The position numbers and the translations under genes are program-made. Positions 30,479 through 38,114 of a stretch of DNA of 64,000 bases are shown here, piece by piece; position 1 is the stretch's first letter; the number at the start of each line of letters is the position of its first letter. Below the pieces are notes generated by a model. The model had not been told where the DNA came from, did not search any database, and saw only the letters and a list, made by a program, of their open reading frames with translations. Source of the DNA: Miltoncostaea marina (GTDB lineage Bacteria; Actinomycetota; Thermoleophilia; Miltoncostaeales; Miltoncostaeaceae); NCBI RefSeq assembly GCF_018141525.1, contig NZ_CP064655.1, positions 2,636,501-2,700,500 on the forward strand. Reading direction: 5' to 3'.

Positions 30479-31510
30479 ATGTCGACGCACGCCGCCCCCC
30501 TCACCCACGCCCGCGGCCCGCGCCTTCGCGCGGCGCTCCGCCGACCCCGCGTCCGCCGCGGGCTCATCGCCGGCGCCACGGTGGCGATGCTCGCGCTGGC
30601 CGCCTGGGGCGCGATGCACGCGGTGCAGCCGGGCGCCTTCGCCCGCGCCTTCGCGTCGGCCGACTGGAGCTGGGTGCTCGCCTCCGCCCTGCTGTACGCC
30701 GTGAGCCAGGTCGCCTCGGCCCTCGTCTGGCGCTGCGGGCTCACCGCCTGCGGCCTCGGCGCGCTGAGCCGCCGGCACGTCGTGAACGCCCACTTCATCG
30801 GCCACGGCGCCTGCGAGCTCCTGCCCGCGCAGCTCGGCCAGGTGGTGCGGTACGCGGCGATCCGCCGTCACCCGGTCGCCGCCGACGGCTGCCCGCTGCG
30901 GCTGGCCGGCAGCGTGGGCGCGCACAAGGCGCTCGACGGGGTCGTGACCTTCATCGTGGTGGCGGTCGCCGCACTGGTGATCCCCCTGCCGTCCGCGGTG
31001 TCCGGGCTGCGCTGGGTGTCCGCCGCCGTGCTGGCCGGCCTGCTCATCGCGCTCGTCCTCGCCTGGCGCTCCGACGGCGAGCGGATGCTCGCCCGGGTCC
31101 CCCGCCGCCTGCAGCCGCTGGTGCGCGGCCTCGCCCACGGCGGCGCCATCTTCACCAGCCGCCGTCACGCCCTCGCGGCGGTCGGCTTCCAGCTGGTCGC
31201 GGTGGGCGCCCGGGTGCTGAGCCTCGCCGTCCTGCTGCACGCGTTCGGCATGCCGGCCGGGGCTGCGCTGCTGGTCTTCGCCCTCATGGTGCTGTCGGGC
31301 GTGCTCGCGATCACGCCGGGCGGCGTCGGCGTCCGCGAGGCCGCGCTCGTCCCGGCGCTCGTCGCCACCTACGGCCTCGGCACCGACATGACGCTCGCCT
31401 TCAGCCTCGGCATCCAGGCGACCGCGCTGGCAGCCACCCTGGTGTGCGCCGCGTTCGCGCTGCTCTCGCAGCAGCTCTGGCCGCCGACCGCGGCCGCCGC
31501 GGCGGCCTGA
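30479..31510 (+). CDS. LPG-synthase/AglD-like flippase-type membrane protein
   Basis: 343 residues with about eight membrane helices. The pattern E.LPAQLGQVVRYAAIRR (residues about 120-135) and ITPGGVGVREAALVPALVA near the C-terminus is the signature of the lysylphosphatidylglycerol synthase transmembrane/UPF0104 family. Members move lipids or lipid-linked sugars across membranes; without a soluble synthetase domain it should be the flippase part only. ATG 30479 is the first Met consistent with the family. The cargo is unknown. Confidence 0.82.
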   Translation: MSTHAAPLTHARGPRLRAALRRPRVRRGLIAGATVAMLALAAWGAMHAVQPGAFARAFASADWSWVLASALLYAVSQVASALVWRCGLTACGLGALSRRHVVNAHFIGHGACELLPAQLGQVVRYAAIRRHPVAADGCPLRLAGSVGAHKALDGVVTFIVVAVAALVIPLPSAVSGLRWVSAAVLAGLLIALVLAWRSDGERMLARVPRRLQPLVRGLAHGGAIFTSRRHALAAVGFQLVAVGARVLSLAVLLHAFGMPAGAALLVFALMVLSGVLAITPGGVGVREAALVPALVATYGLGTDMTLAFSLGIQATALAATLVCAAFALLSQQLWPPTAAAAAA

Positions 31511-31565
31511 GCCTTCCCGGCCGGGCCCCCCGGCCGAGGCATCGCCGGCGGGCGCCGCCCGGCGG

Positions 31566-31939
31566 ATGATCCCTCCGACCGTCCGCCGACGGGAGGCGGC
31601 CCCCGATGCACCCCGCGCAGCCCGCGCCCCCGGCGCGGCGGATCGACCCCCGGGAGCGCCGTCGAGATCCTCGACCTGGGCGGGGCGGCGACGCAGCTGC
31701 TGGAGCCGCCCGGCCCCGGGACCGTCGTCGCACCCGGGGGCCGGACCGAGCGCCTCGTCGGCCCGCCGGACGACGTGCGCTGGATCACCGTGGCCCCGAC
31801 GACGTGGTGCACGGGCGCGACGGCGCCCGCCGGCCGCGGTCGCAGGAGACCGTCGCCCGCCTCGTGGCGGCCGGCGCGCCACGGGCACTGGACGGCCGCA
31901 GCGGCCGAGACGCCGCCGCGGGCATCGCGCCGCCCGGCC
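31566..31939 (+). pseudogene. Possible decayed gene
   Basis: No intact gene is convincing in this gap. Protein-like stretches occur in different plus-strand frames: MHPAQPAPPARRIDPRE, then SAVEILDLGGAATQLLEPPG and LVGPPDDVRWITVAP, then DDVVHGRDG and ETVARLVAAGAPRALDGR. Frame changes would be needed near 31650 and 31800. This looks like a remnant broken by two frameshifts, but chance in GC-rich DNA is not excluded. Confidence 0.3.
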
Positions 31940-32467
31940 CTACCCCCTGACGCGACCAGGCCGCAGCGGCCGCACGTGCGCCCGCACCTTCTCGAGCGCA
32001 GCGCGCAGCGCCTCGCCCTCGGCGGGGTCGAGATGGCGGCTGAAGTGCCGCGCGATGCCGTCGCGGTGGATGCGCCGCGACCCGGCCAGCTCCGCCCGCC
32101 CGGCGTCGGTCAGGCGCACGAGCACGACCCGGCGGTCGTAGGGCACCCGCTCGCGCCGTACCAGGCCGGCGTCCTCCATCCGATCGACCACGCGGGTGAG
32201 GCCGCTCTTGCTGCTCAGGATGCGGGCCGCCAGCTCGTTCATCGGCAGACCCTCGGCGGCGTCCTCGAGGTTCACCAGCACGTCGTACCAGCGCAGCGAG
32301 ACGCCGCCCGCGGCCTCGAGCTCGGCGCCCAGCACGTCGGGCAGCGCCATCGCGCACTCGAAGAAGGTGCGCCAGACGGCGAGCTGCCCGGCGCTCGGGC
32401 TCGCGAGGTCCGCGCCGGAGGCGGGGGTTGACGGCGCGGCCGCGCTGTCAGATTGTTCGTCATGCAA
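31940..32467 (-). CDS. MarR-family transcriptional regulator
   Basis: About 175 residues, winged helix. LRWYDVLVNLEDAAEGLPMNELAARILSSKSGLTRVVDRMEDAGLVRRERVPYDRR holds the recognition helix and the beta-wing with the DRR signature. The start is uncertain: no ATG fits, and three TTG codons lie at 32482, 32470 and 32467. TTG 32467 has GAGG 7 bases upstream and is chosen. It is divergent from the cupin gene; inverted repeats in the gap suggest autoregulation and control of the cupin. Confidence 0.88.
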   Translation of the reverse strand: MHDEQSDSAAAPSTPASGADLASPSAGQLAVWRTFFECAMALPDVLGAELEAAGGVSLRWYDVLVNLEDAAEGLPMNELAARILSSKSGLTRVVDRMEDAGLVRRERVPYDRRVVLVRLTDAGRAELAGSRRIHRDGIARHFSRHLDPAEGEALRAALEKVRAHVRPLRPGRVRG

Positions 32468-32493
32468 CAACGTACCTCGCAACTGTTGATTGC
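32453..32493. promoter_or_regulatory. Inverted repeats between marR and cupin genes
   Basis: TTGTT (32453-32457) and AACAA (32466-32470) flank 8 bases. A second element, GCAA (32479-32482) with TTGC (32490-32493), encloses CAACTGTTG (32480-32488). MarR dimers bind such AT-richer palindromes. The first repeat overlaps the likely TTG starts of marR, so binding would block its own expression. The role is inferred. Confidence 0.5.
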
Positions 32494-32546
32494 GGGACAG
32501 GTGCAGACGCTACCACTGCGGGCCGATGTGACGGGAGGCGATCAGG

Positions 32547-33074
32547 ATGTCCACGCAGGCCGCGACGATGTTCCACCGCCCCGGCGAGACCGGGCGCTCC
32601 TTCTGGGGGCCCGGCGACCGGTACACCTTCCTCGTGACGGGCGAGGAGTCGGGCGGGGCGTACTTCTCCATGCTCGCCGTGGTGCCGCCGGGCGGCGGGC
32701 CGCCCCCGCACGTGCACCGCGACGAGGACGAGACCTTCCACGTGCTCGAGGGGCGGCCCACGTTCCGCCTGGGCGACGAGCGTGTCGTGGCCGGGCCGGG
32801 TGACTTCGTCAACGTCCCGCGGGGCCGGCTGCACTGCTTCCGCAACCTGACCGACGCCCCGGTGCGCATGGTGCTCACCTTCACCCCGGCGGGCATCGAG
32901 CGCTTCTTCGAGGAGACGCTGGAGCGGGCCTGGGATCTCTCGGCCGACCCGCCGGACAACGTCGACGAGGTCGCCGCCCGCTACGCCGAGGCGGCGCCGC
33001 GCTACGGGATGACCTTCTTCCTCGACCTGCCGGCCGCGCGGCCGGCGGGCGCCCTCGCGGGCGCCGCGGCCTGA
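32547..33074 (+). CDS. Cupin-domain protein (quercetin-dioxygenase-like)
   Basis: 175 residues. Cupin motif 1 is complete (PPPHVHRDEDETFHVLEG: two His, Glu, and a later Glu) and motif 2 is GDFVNVPRGRLHCF, giving a 3-His/1-Glu metal site. The C-terminal helix-rich segment FFEETLERAWDL is typical of small quercetinase-like cupins. Possible substrates are flavonoids or other phenols, matching the MarR regulator next door, which often senses phenolics. ATG 32547 with GGGAGG upstream. Confidence 0.85.
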   Translation: MSTQAATMFHRPGETGRSFWGPGDRYTFLVTGEESGGAYFSMLAVVPPGGGPPPHVHRDEDETFHVLEGRPTFRLGDERVVAGPGDFVNVPRGRLHCFRNLTDAPVRMVLTFTPAGIERFFEETLERAWDLSADPPDNVDEVAARYAEAAPRYGMTFFLDLPAARPAGALAGAAA

Positions 33075-33084
33075 GGCCGTCCGC

Positions 33085-33124
33085 GCGGCCGCCCCGGCCC
33101 CCGCGCGGGGGCCGGGGCGGCCGC
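33085..33124. terminator. Perfect 40-nt palindromic hairpin
   Basis: Two 20-nt arms (33085-33104 and 33105-33124) are exact complements with no spacer; the left arm begins GCGGCCGCCCCGG. It sits between the convergent cupin and sodA genes and should terminate both. Confidence 0.85.
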
Positions 33125-33130
33125 GAGCGG

Positions 33131-33739
33131 TCAGCGCGTGGCGTACTCCAGCTGCTGCGCCACCCGGGGCCAGTTGACCACGTTCCAGAACGCCTCGAGA
33201 TAGGCGGGGCGCCTGTTCTGGTACTTGAGGTAGTACGCGTGCTCCCAGACGTCGATGCCGAGGAGCGGCGTCTTGCCCTCCATCAGCGGCGAGTCCTGGT
33301 TCGGCGTCGACATCACCGCCAGCCCGCTGCCGTCGTGGACCAGCCACGACCAGCCGCTGCCGAAGCGCTTCACGCCGGCGTCGGTCATCTGCTCCTTGAG
33401 CGCGTCGAACGACCCGAAGGCCGCCTCGATCGCCGAGGCCAGCTCGCCGGTCGGCGCACCGCCGCCGTCGGGGCTCATCGTCTCCCAGTACAGCGTGTGG
33501 TTGGCGTGGCCGCCGCCGTTGTTGCGGACGGCCGTCCGCTTCGACTCGTCGATGGCGTCGAGGTTGGCCAGCAGCTCCTCGATCGGCGTGCCGTCCCACT
33601 CGGTCCCAGCGATCGCCGCGTTCACGTTGTCGACGTACGTCTGGTGGTGCTTGTCGTGGTGGAGCCGCATCGTCGCCTCGTCGATGTGGGGCTCCAGCGC
33701 GTCGTATGCATAGGGAAGGGGTGGCAGCTCGTAGGGCAT
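33131..33739 (-). CDS. sodA: Superoxide dismutase (Fe/Mn family)
   Basis: 202 residues. Metal ligands are His27 (MRLHHDKHH), a His in NHTLYW, and Asp and His in [39 protein letters not shown] with the Gly pair favours manganese, though metal choice cannot be settled by eye. Cytoplasmic, no signal peptide. ATG 33739 is preceded by GGGAGGTGCG. It converts superoxide to peroxide and oxygen. Confidence 0.95.
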   Translation of the reverse strand: MPYELPPLPYAYDALEPHIDEATMRLHHDKHHQTYVDNVNAAIAGTEWDGTPIEELLANLDAIDESKRTAVRNNGGGHANHTLYWETMSPDGGGAPTGELASAIEAAFGSFDALKEQMTDAGVKRFGSGWSWLVHDGSGLAVMSTPNQDSPLMEGKTPLLGIDVWEHAYYLKYQNRRPAYLEAFWNVVNWPRVAQQLEYATR

Positions 33740-33843
33740 CGCACCTCCCGGTTCGTCGTCGGGGCCTTCGCCCCGCAGGGGTTGTCGTTCGCGTCGCTCC
33801 GGCACCGTATCGCGGTGCGGCCGCCCGCGGCCGCCCGCGGCCG

Positions 33844-34614
33844 TCAGCGCCGCCCGCCGCGCGCCCAGCGGTACAGCGCCACCCACTCCGCCGCGCCCAG
33901 GTCGCGCGGCGGCGCCCGCCCGTCCATCCCCGCCGAGCGCATCCGGCTCGCGGCGCCCCGCCGGCGCTCGGCGCGCGCCACCACGGCCGCCACGCCGCGC
34001 CCGGGCCCGGTGAAGACGCGCGCCGCGAACGCCTGGTAGGCCCGCCGCTCGCGGCGGGGCAGCAGCGGCCGGGCGCGCCGCTCGACGGCCAGCAGGCCGC
34101 CGTCGACGGACGGGCGCGGCCGGAAGGCGCCGGCCGGCACCCGCCCCACGAGCGCGAACTCGTACCACGGCCACCAGGCCGCGGTGAGCAGCGTGGCGCC
34201 GCCCACGCCGGCCCGCTTGCGGGCGACCTCCCGCTGCAGCAGGAGCAGCGCCCGCTCCCACCCCCCCGCGGCCAGCAACCGGCGCAGCCACGGCGTGGTG
34301 AGGTGGAACGGGACGTTCGCGACCACCCCGCCCCGCGGCGGCAGCGGGTGGGTGAGCATGTCGCCCAGCTGCACCTCGACGCCGGGGCCGCAGCGGCGGC
34401 GCAGCGCCCGCGCCAGGCGCTCGTCCAGCTCGACGGCGCGCACGCCCTGCCGGCGCGCCGCGATCGACCGGGTGACGGCGCCGCGGCCCGCGGCGTACTC
34501 GGTGACCGGACCCGCGGGCCAGGCGGCGACGTGCGCCGCGATGCTCTCGATGACACGCCGGTCGACGAGCAGGTTCTGCCCCAGCTCGTGCCGGCCCCCT
34601 GCGCCTGCGCGCAT
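33844..34614 (-). CDS. erm: Erm-type 23S rRNA adenine-N6 methyltransferase
   Basis: 256 residues. Motifs in order: [18 protein letters not shown], the SAM loop [20 protein letters not shown], and the catalytic NVPFHLTTP. Then come [17 protein letters not shown] and [16 protein letters not shown], the run that separates Erm proteins from the housekeeping KsgA. Erm enzymes methylate A2058 of 23S rRNA and confer macrolide-lincosamide-streptogramin B resistance. The first Gly of the usual GxGxG loop is Ala here. ATG 34614 follows GAGGGGGG. A 12-codon leader ORF and hairpins lie upstream, suggesting drug-inducible translation or transcription. Confidence 0.88.
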   Translation of the reverse strand: MRAGAGGRHELGQNLLVDRRVIESIAAHVAAWPAGPVTEYAAGRGAVTRSIAARRQGVRAVELDERLARALRRRCGPGVEVQLGDMLTHPLPPRGGVVANVPFHLTTPWLRRLLAAGGWERALLLLQREVARKRAGVGGATLLTAAWWPWYEFALVGRVPAGAFRPRPSVDGGLLAVERRARPLLPRRERRAYQAFAARVFTGPGRGVAAVVARAERRRGAASRMRSAGMDGRAPPRDLGAAEWVALYRWARGGRR

Positions 34615-34753
34615 GACCCCCCTCGGGCTCGCCGGTGGGCTCCGCGAGCGACGGGGACGCCGAAGGCGGCCGTGGACGGCCGCGTGCGCGCACAGGCGCC
34701 GGCGCCCTCGCTCCGCGGAGCGGGACGTCGCGGCCGGCGCGCGATCGCGCCGG
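34615..34753 (-). promoter_or_regulatory. Structured leader region of the erm gene
   Basis: Between the leader ORF and erm lie several stems. GCCGGCGCG/CGCGCCGGC with loop CGAT (34733-34754) overlaps the leader stop codon. CGCTCCGCGGAGCG lies at about 34709-34722, and GCGGCCGT/ACGGCCGC comes further toward erm. GCTCGC/GCGAGC lies close to the erm ribosome-binding site GAGGGGGG. This arrangement is what an attenuator needs: a stem next to the stalled ribosome and another near the start. The pairing scheme is inferred, not folded by program. Confidence 0.5.
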
Positions 34754-34792
34754 CTAGGGGGTGCGCAGCCTCATCGAGGCGATCCCGGCCAT
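34754..34792 (-). CDS. Candidate Erm leader peptide MAGIASMRLRTP
   Basis: A 12-codon ORF ending 139 bases upstream of erm. It encodes MAGIASMRLRTP and so contains MRLR, the tetrapeptide core at which macrolide-bound ribosomes stall on ErmD-type leader peptides. A TAGTCT hexamer 7 bases before the ATG could be a -10 element giving a leaderless message; no Shine-Dalgarno is present. The stop codon touches the first hairpin of the attenuator-like region. Expression is not shown; the case rests on motif, position and context. Confidence 0.6.
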   Translation of the reverse strand: MAGIASMRLRTP

Positions 34793-34941
34793 CGCGGGGA
34801 GACTACCGCGCGCGCGGTGCGCGGCCGGCGTCGCACGCCCGGGCGCCGGCCGTGCGGTGAGAATGTCGAGCGCGCCGGGCCGGCTCCGCTCACGCAGATG
34901 AGGGCCGCGACCGGCGCGGCCCGCGACACGGGGAGACAGAG

Positions 34942-35361
34942 ATGCCGAAGTACCTGCTGCTCAAGCACTACCGCGGCGGCCCGGAGCCGTACCGCCCCTA
35001 CCCGCCCTTGGACCGGTGGGCGCCGGAGGACGTGGAGGCGCACATGGCCTTCCTGCGCGAGGTGCGGGAGCTGCTCGAGGAGCGCGGCGAGTACGTCGAC
35101 GCCCAGGCGCTGACGCCGGCGCAGACCTGGGTGCGCTACGGCGGCCCGGGCGCCGCGCCGGTCACGACGGACGGCCCCCTGCCCGAGACCACCGACCTCG
35201 TGGCGGGCTGGTACATGATCGACGTCGAGTCGCGCGAGCGCGCGATCGAGGTGGCGGCCCACATCTCCTCCGAGCCGGGGCCGGGCGGCGAGCCGCTGCA
35301 CGAGTGGATCGACGTCCGGGAGGTGATGTCCGGGGCGCCGTCGGACGACGGCCCGGCGTGA
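34942..35361 (+). CDS. YCII/DGPF-domain protein, ECF42 partner
   Basis: 139 residues. PKYLLLKHYRGG, then TDGPLPETTDLVAGWYMIDVESRERAIEVAAHI, is the DGPF-type YCII-related fold. The His and Asp residues of YCII enzymes are partly kept, but no activity is established. These proteins are nearly always encoded next to ECF42 sigma factors, as here, where the stop overlaps the sigma gene by GTGA. ATG 34942 has GGGGAGA upstream. Members are often targets of the sigma factor. Confidence 0.88.
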   Translation: MPKYLLLKHYRGGPEPYRPYPPLDRWAPEDVEAHMAFLREVRELLEERGEYVDAQALTPAQTWVRYGGPGAAPVTTDGPLPETTDLVAGWYMIDVESRERAIEVAAHISSEPGPGGEPLHEWIDVREVMSGAPSDDGPA

Positions 35362-36551
35362 CCGGGCGCCCCTCGCCGGGGCTGGACGAGGGCGCCCTGC
35401 GCGCCCTCGTCCCCCGGGCGCTCGCCGACCTGGTGCGGCGGGGCGAGGACTTCGACGCCGCCGAGGACGCGCTGCAGGAGGCGCTCATCGAGGCGCTGCG
35501 GACGTGGCCCGGCGCCCCGCCGCGCGACCCGCGCGCGTGGCTGGTGACGGTCGCGACCCGGCGCCTGGTCGACGCCCGCCGCAGCGACGCCGCCCGGGCT
35601 CGGCGGGAGCAGGCGACGCTCGCGGAGCGGCCGCCCGGCCCCGCCCGCGACGGCGACGACGCGCTGCTGCTGCTGTTCTGCTGCTGCCACCCCGGCCTGC
35701 CGCCGGCCTCCCAGGTGGCGCTGACCCTGCGCGCGGTCGGCGGGCTGACGACCCGGGAGATCGCCGACGCCTTCCACGTGCCCGAGGCGACGATGGCCCA
35801 GCGCATCAGCCGCGCCAAGCGCGCGCTGCGCGGGCGCCGCCTCACGGCGCCCGGCGACCTCGCCGTGGTGCTGCGGGTGCTCTCGCTGGTCTACGCGGCC
35901 GGCCACGCGGGCCGGCGGGAGCTGACGAGCGAGGCGATCCGGCTCGCGCGGCTGCTCACCCTCGCCACCGACGAGCCGGAGGCGCGCGGCCTCCTCGCCC
36001 TGATGCTGCTCAACCACGCGCGCCTGCCGGCGCGGCTCGACGCGCACGGCCGCATCGTGGCGCTCGACCGCCAGGACCGCACGCGCTGGGACACCCGCGA
36101 GATCGCCGAGGGCGTGCGGGTGCTGCAGTCGGCCCTCGCCCTGGGGCGCCCCGGGCGGTACCAGATCGAGGCGGCGATCGCCGCCCTGCACGACGACGCG
36201 GCGAGCGCCGATGAGACCGACTGGCCCCAGATCCTCGCCTGGTACGACGACCTCGTCGCCCTGACCGACGACCCGGTGCGCCGCGACCCGGCCGCCGTGC
36301 TGGGCCGCGCCGTGGCGCTGGGCCACGCGGTCGGCGCCGCCGAGGGGCTGCGCGAGGCCGACACCCTGCGCGAGGTGCTGGGCGACCGCCACCGCTGGCA
36401 CGCCGCGCGCGGCCACCTGCTCGAGCTCGCGGGCGACCTCGCGGCCGCGGGCGCCGCCTACGCCGAGGCCGCCCGGCTGGCGACGAACGTCGCCGAGCGC
36501 GACCACCTGGTCCGCCAGGCCGCCCGCGTGCGGAGCGACGGCCGGGCGTGA
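35358..36551 (+). CDS. ECF42-type sigma factor with C-terminal TPR extension
   Basis: 397 residues. Sigma region 2 (about 15-80: DAAEDALQEALIEALRTWP, PRAWLVTVATRRLVDARR) and region 4 (about 125-175: VALTLRAVGGLTTREIADAFHVPEATMAQRISRAKRAL) are followed by a helical repeat extension of some 200 residues. LLLLFCCCHPGLPPASQ between the regions is typical of this group. ECF42 factors lack a classical anti-sigma factor, and the extension is thought to control activity. It directs RNA polymerase to its own operon and DGPF genes. Confidence 0.9.
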   Translation: MTGRPSPGLDEGALRALVPRALADLVRRGEDFDAAEDALQEALIEALRTWPGAPPRDPRAWLVTVATRRLVDARRSDAARARREQATLAERPPGPARDGDDALLLLFCCCHPGLPPASQVALTLRAVGGLTTREIADAFHVPEATMAQRISRAKRALRGRRLTAPGDLAVVLRVLSLVYAAGHAGRRELTSEAIRLARLLTLATDEPEARGLLALMLLNHARLPARLDAHGRIVALDRQDRTRWDTREIAEGVRVLQSALALGRPGRYQIEAAIAALHDDAASADETDWPQILAWYDDLVALTDDPVRRDPAAVLGRAVALGHAVGAAEGLREADTLREVLGDRHRWHAARGHLLELAGDLAAAGAAYAEAARLATNVAERDHLVRQAARVRSDGRA

Positions 36552-36621
36552 CCCGCGGACGGACGCGGGGGCGGGGGGCCGGGCCACTGCGTCCGCGACG
36601 AGGCGGTGCGCCCCCTGCCGC

Positions 36622-36951
36622 TCAGACGAACTTGCGGACGATCAGGTAGCCGAACTCCTGGTCGACGACGGACTCCACCTCGGGCAGCTCGTGCCCCGGC
36701 AGGAGGACGAAGAGGTCGGGGTCGCGGTGGATCGCCTCGTAGCGGCTCGGCTCCAGGCGGATGCGCCGCCGGCAGTCGACGTCGGAGCACTCGCAGAAGA
36801 AGCCGAAGGGCTCGTCCGGGTCCTCGTCGTGGGCCTCGCGGACCTCGGCCAGCCGGTCCTTCATCGCGCGGTTGAGGCGCTCCATGAAGTCCTCGTTCTC
36901 GCGCAGGCGGCGCGGCGAGGCGGGCGGCTGATGCGGCGGCGTGGTCGTCAC
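36622..36951 (-). CDS. Conserved hypothetical protein with CxC...C motif
   Basis: 109 residues. Not recognised by family name. FGFFCECSDVDCRRRIRLEPSRYEAIHRDPDLFVLLPGHELPEVESVV carries three Cys (CEC and C), which could hold one metal together with a His. The N-terminal part is a basic helix (ENEDFMERLNRAMKDRLAEVREAH). The start codon is GTG 36951; an internal ATG at MERLN would shorten it. It is convergent with the sigma-factor gene. Confidence 0.6.
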   Translation of the reverse strand: MTTTPPHQPPASPRRLRENEDFMERLNRAMKDRLAEVREAHDEDPDEPFGFFCECSDVDCRRRIRLEPSRYEAIHRDPDLFVLLPGHELPEVESVVDQEFGYLIVRKFV

Positions 36952-37039
36952 GATGCGGGGACCCTACGCCAGGGCGGGGCGCCGACGCGAGCCCCGACGA
37001 CCGATCCGGGCCGGCGGCGTCGGCGCGAGGCCGGATCGG

Positions 37040-37621
37040 TCATCGGCGCACCCGGTAGCGCAGGTGGAGCACCCGGTCGCCCCGGATCGCGACGTCGGGG
37101 TCCTCCAGCAAATGCCGCGCGTCGAGCGAGCCGAAGTAGCGCTTGCCGGACCCGAGCACCACGGGCGCGACGTCCATGGCGACCTCGTCGACGAGCCCCG
37201 CGGCCAGCATCTGACCGCCGACCTCGCCGGCGGCGACCTCGACCGTGCGGTCGCCCGCGAGCTCCTGCGCCGTGGCCATGGCCGCCTCGATGCCGTCGGC
37301 GAAGCGGAACGGCGCGTCGGGGGGCCAGCCGTCGGGCGCCGGCCGGTGCGACACGACGACCACGTGATCGATCCCGCTCGGCGGCGTGCCGCCCCAGCCG
37401 TCCGTCAGGTCGAAGACGTGACGGCCGGCGATCGTCACGGCGATCCGGTCCCAGTAGGCCCGGGTGTGGTCGTAGGACGCCTGCGACACCATCAGCTGCC
37501 CGGTCTCGTCGAGCGCGACGTCGCCGCTCGTCAGCCAGTCGAACAGCGGCCCGGGCCGGTCGTCCTCGTCCGCGATGAAGCCGTCCACCGAGACCGTGCC
37601 GTACATGACCACCGTGCCCAT
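37040..37621 (-). CDS. Dihydrofolate-reductase/RibD C-terminal domain protein
   Basis: 193 residues. VVMYGTVSVDGFIADEDDRPGPLFDWL at the N-terminus and EVGGQMLAAGLVDEVAMDVAPVVLGSGKRYFG near the C-terminus mark the RibD-C reductase fold (NADPH-dependent, DHFR-like). Members beyond riboflavin synthesis have varied or unknown substrates. ATG 37621 with AGAGGAGTGAG upstream. Confidence 0.85.
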   Translation of the reverse strand: MGTVVMYGTVSVDGFIADEDDRPGPLFDWLTSGDVALDETGQLMVSQASYDHTRAYWDRIAVTIAGRHVFDLTDGWGGTPPSGIDHVVVVSHRPAPDGWPPDAPFRFADGIEAAMATAQELAGDRTVEVAAGEVGGQMLAAGLVDEVAMDVAPVVLGSGKRYFGSLDARHLLEDPDVAIRGDRVLHLRYRVRR

Positions 37622-37953
37622 GGGCGCTCACTCCTCTGTCCGGGAGGCGTCATCCTGACGTGCCGGGACCGGCACGTCTCGCGGGGGATCGATCGGGCCG
37701 TCAGCGGGGACGGGGACGCCGACTCGGCGCGCGTCCGCCCCCCCGGCCCACCCGAGCCGCGGGCGCGTGGCGTCGGGCCCTCCCGCGACGCTGGCCGGCG
37801 GTCCGCTCCACGTGCTGGAGCACGACGGGATCGTCCCGATGCCGACGATGGGCGCGCTCGGCCGGCAGGATGATCGTCGTCGACGCGCCGGTGCTGAGGG
37901 CGCCGGGGACCGCCGGCGGTGGCCCCGACGGGCGGCCGGCGTCGCCGGGCGCG
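37622..37953. other. No gene recognised
   Basis: Frames on both strands are open only because of base composition. A phrase such as GRMIVVDAPVLRAPG (plus strand, about 37860) looks protein-like but has no start or continuation. The stretch should hold the promoter of the RibD-like gene on its left side. Nothing else is supported. Confidence 0.4.
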
Positions 37954-37992
37954 GCGCGCCAGGGTGCCGGAGTCGTCCGACCCCTGGCGCGC
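37954..37992 (-). terminator. Hairpin terminator of the metal operon
   Basis: GCGCGCCAGGG (37954-37964) and CCCTGGCGCGC (37982-37992) form an 11-bp stem with a 17-base loop, beginning 7 bases after the stop codon of the Cys-rich peptide ORF on the minus strand. Its position supports that ORF being the last gene of the operon. Confidence 0.65.
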
Positions 37993-37999
37993 GGGCTCC

Positions 38000-38056
38000 T
38001 CAGCAGCAGCCGCAAGCCTCACATGGGCAGCCCTCAGCGCACTGGCAGTCGTTCAT
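38000..38056 (-). CDS. 18-residue Cys-rich metal-binding-type peptide
   Basis: ATG 38056 to TGA 38000 encodes MNDCQCAEGCPCEACGCC: seven Cys in 18 residues, arranged CxC, CxC, CxCC, as in metallothioneins. AAGGGGGGTG lies 5-14 bases upstream, a strong ribosome-binding site. It follows the ArsR-CDF efflux genes by 58 bases on the same strand and is followed at once by a hairpin terminator. Such a peptide could buffer or hand over soft metal ions (Zn, Cd, Cu) to the transporter, whose own tail is Cys-rich. It is too short for normal gene calling. Not matched to a known family. Confidence 0.65.
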   Translation of the reverse strand: MNDCQCAEGCPCEACGCC

Positions 38057-38114
38057 CGCTCACCCCCCTTCGCTCGCGCGGTGACAGGGATCATCGTGCG
38101 CGCCGCGACCGGCC

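Noticed and set aside
33844-34614. KsgA (16S rRNA dimethyltransferase)
   Set aside because: The [12 protein letters not shown] and [16 protein letters not shown] segments and NVPFHLTTP are Erm features, and the gene has an Erm-like leader.
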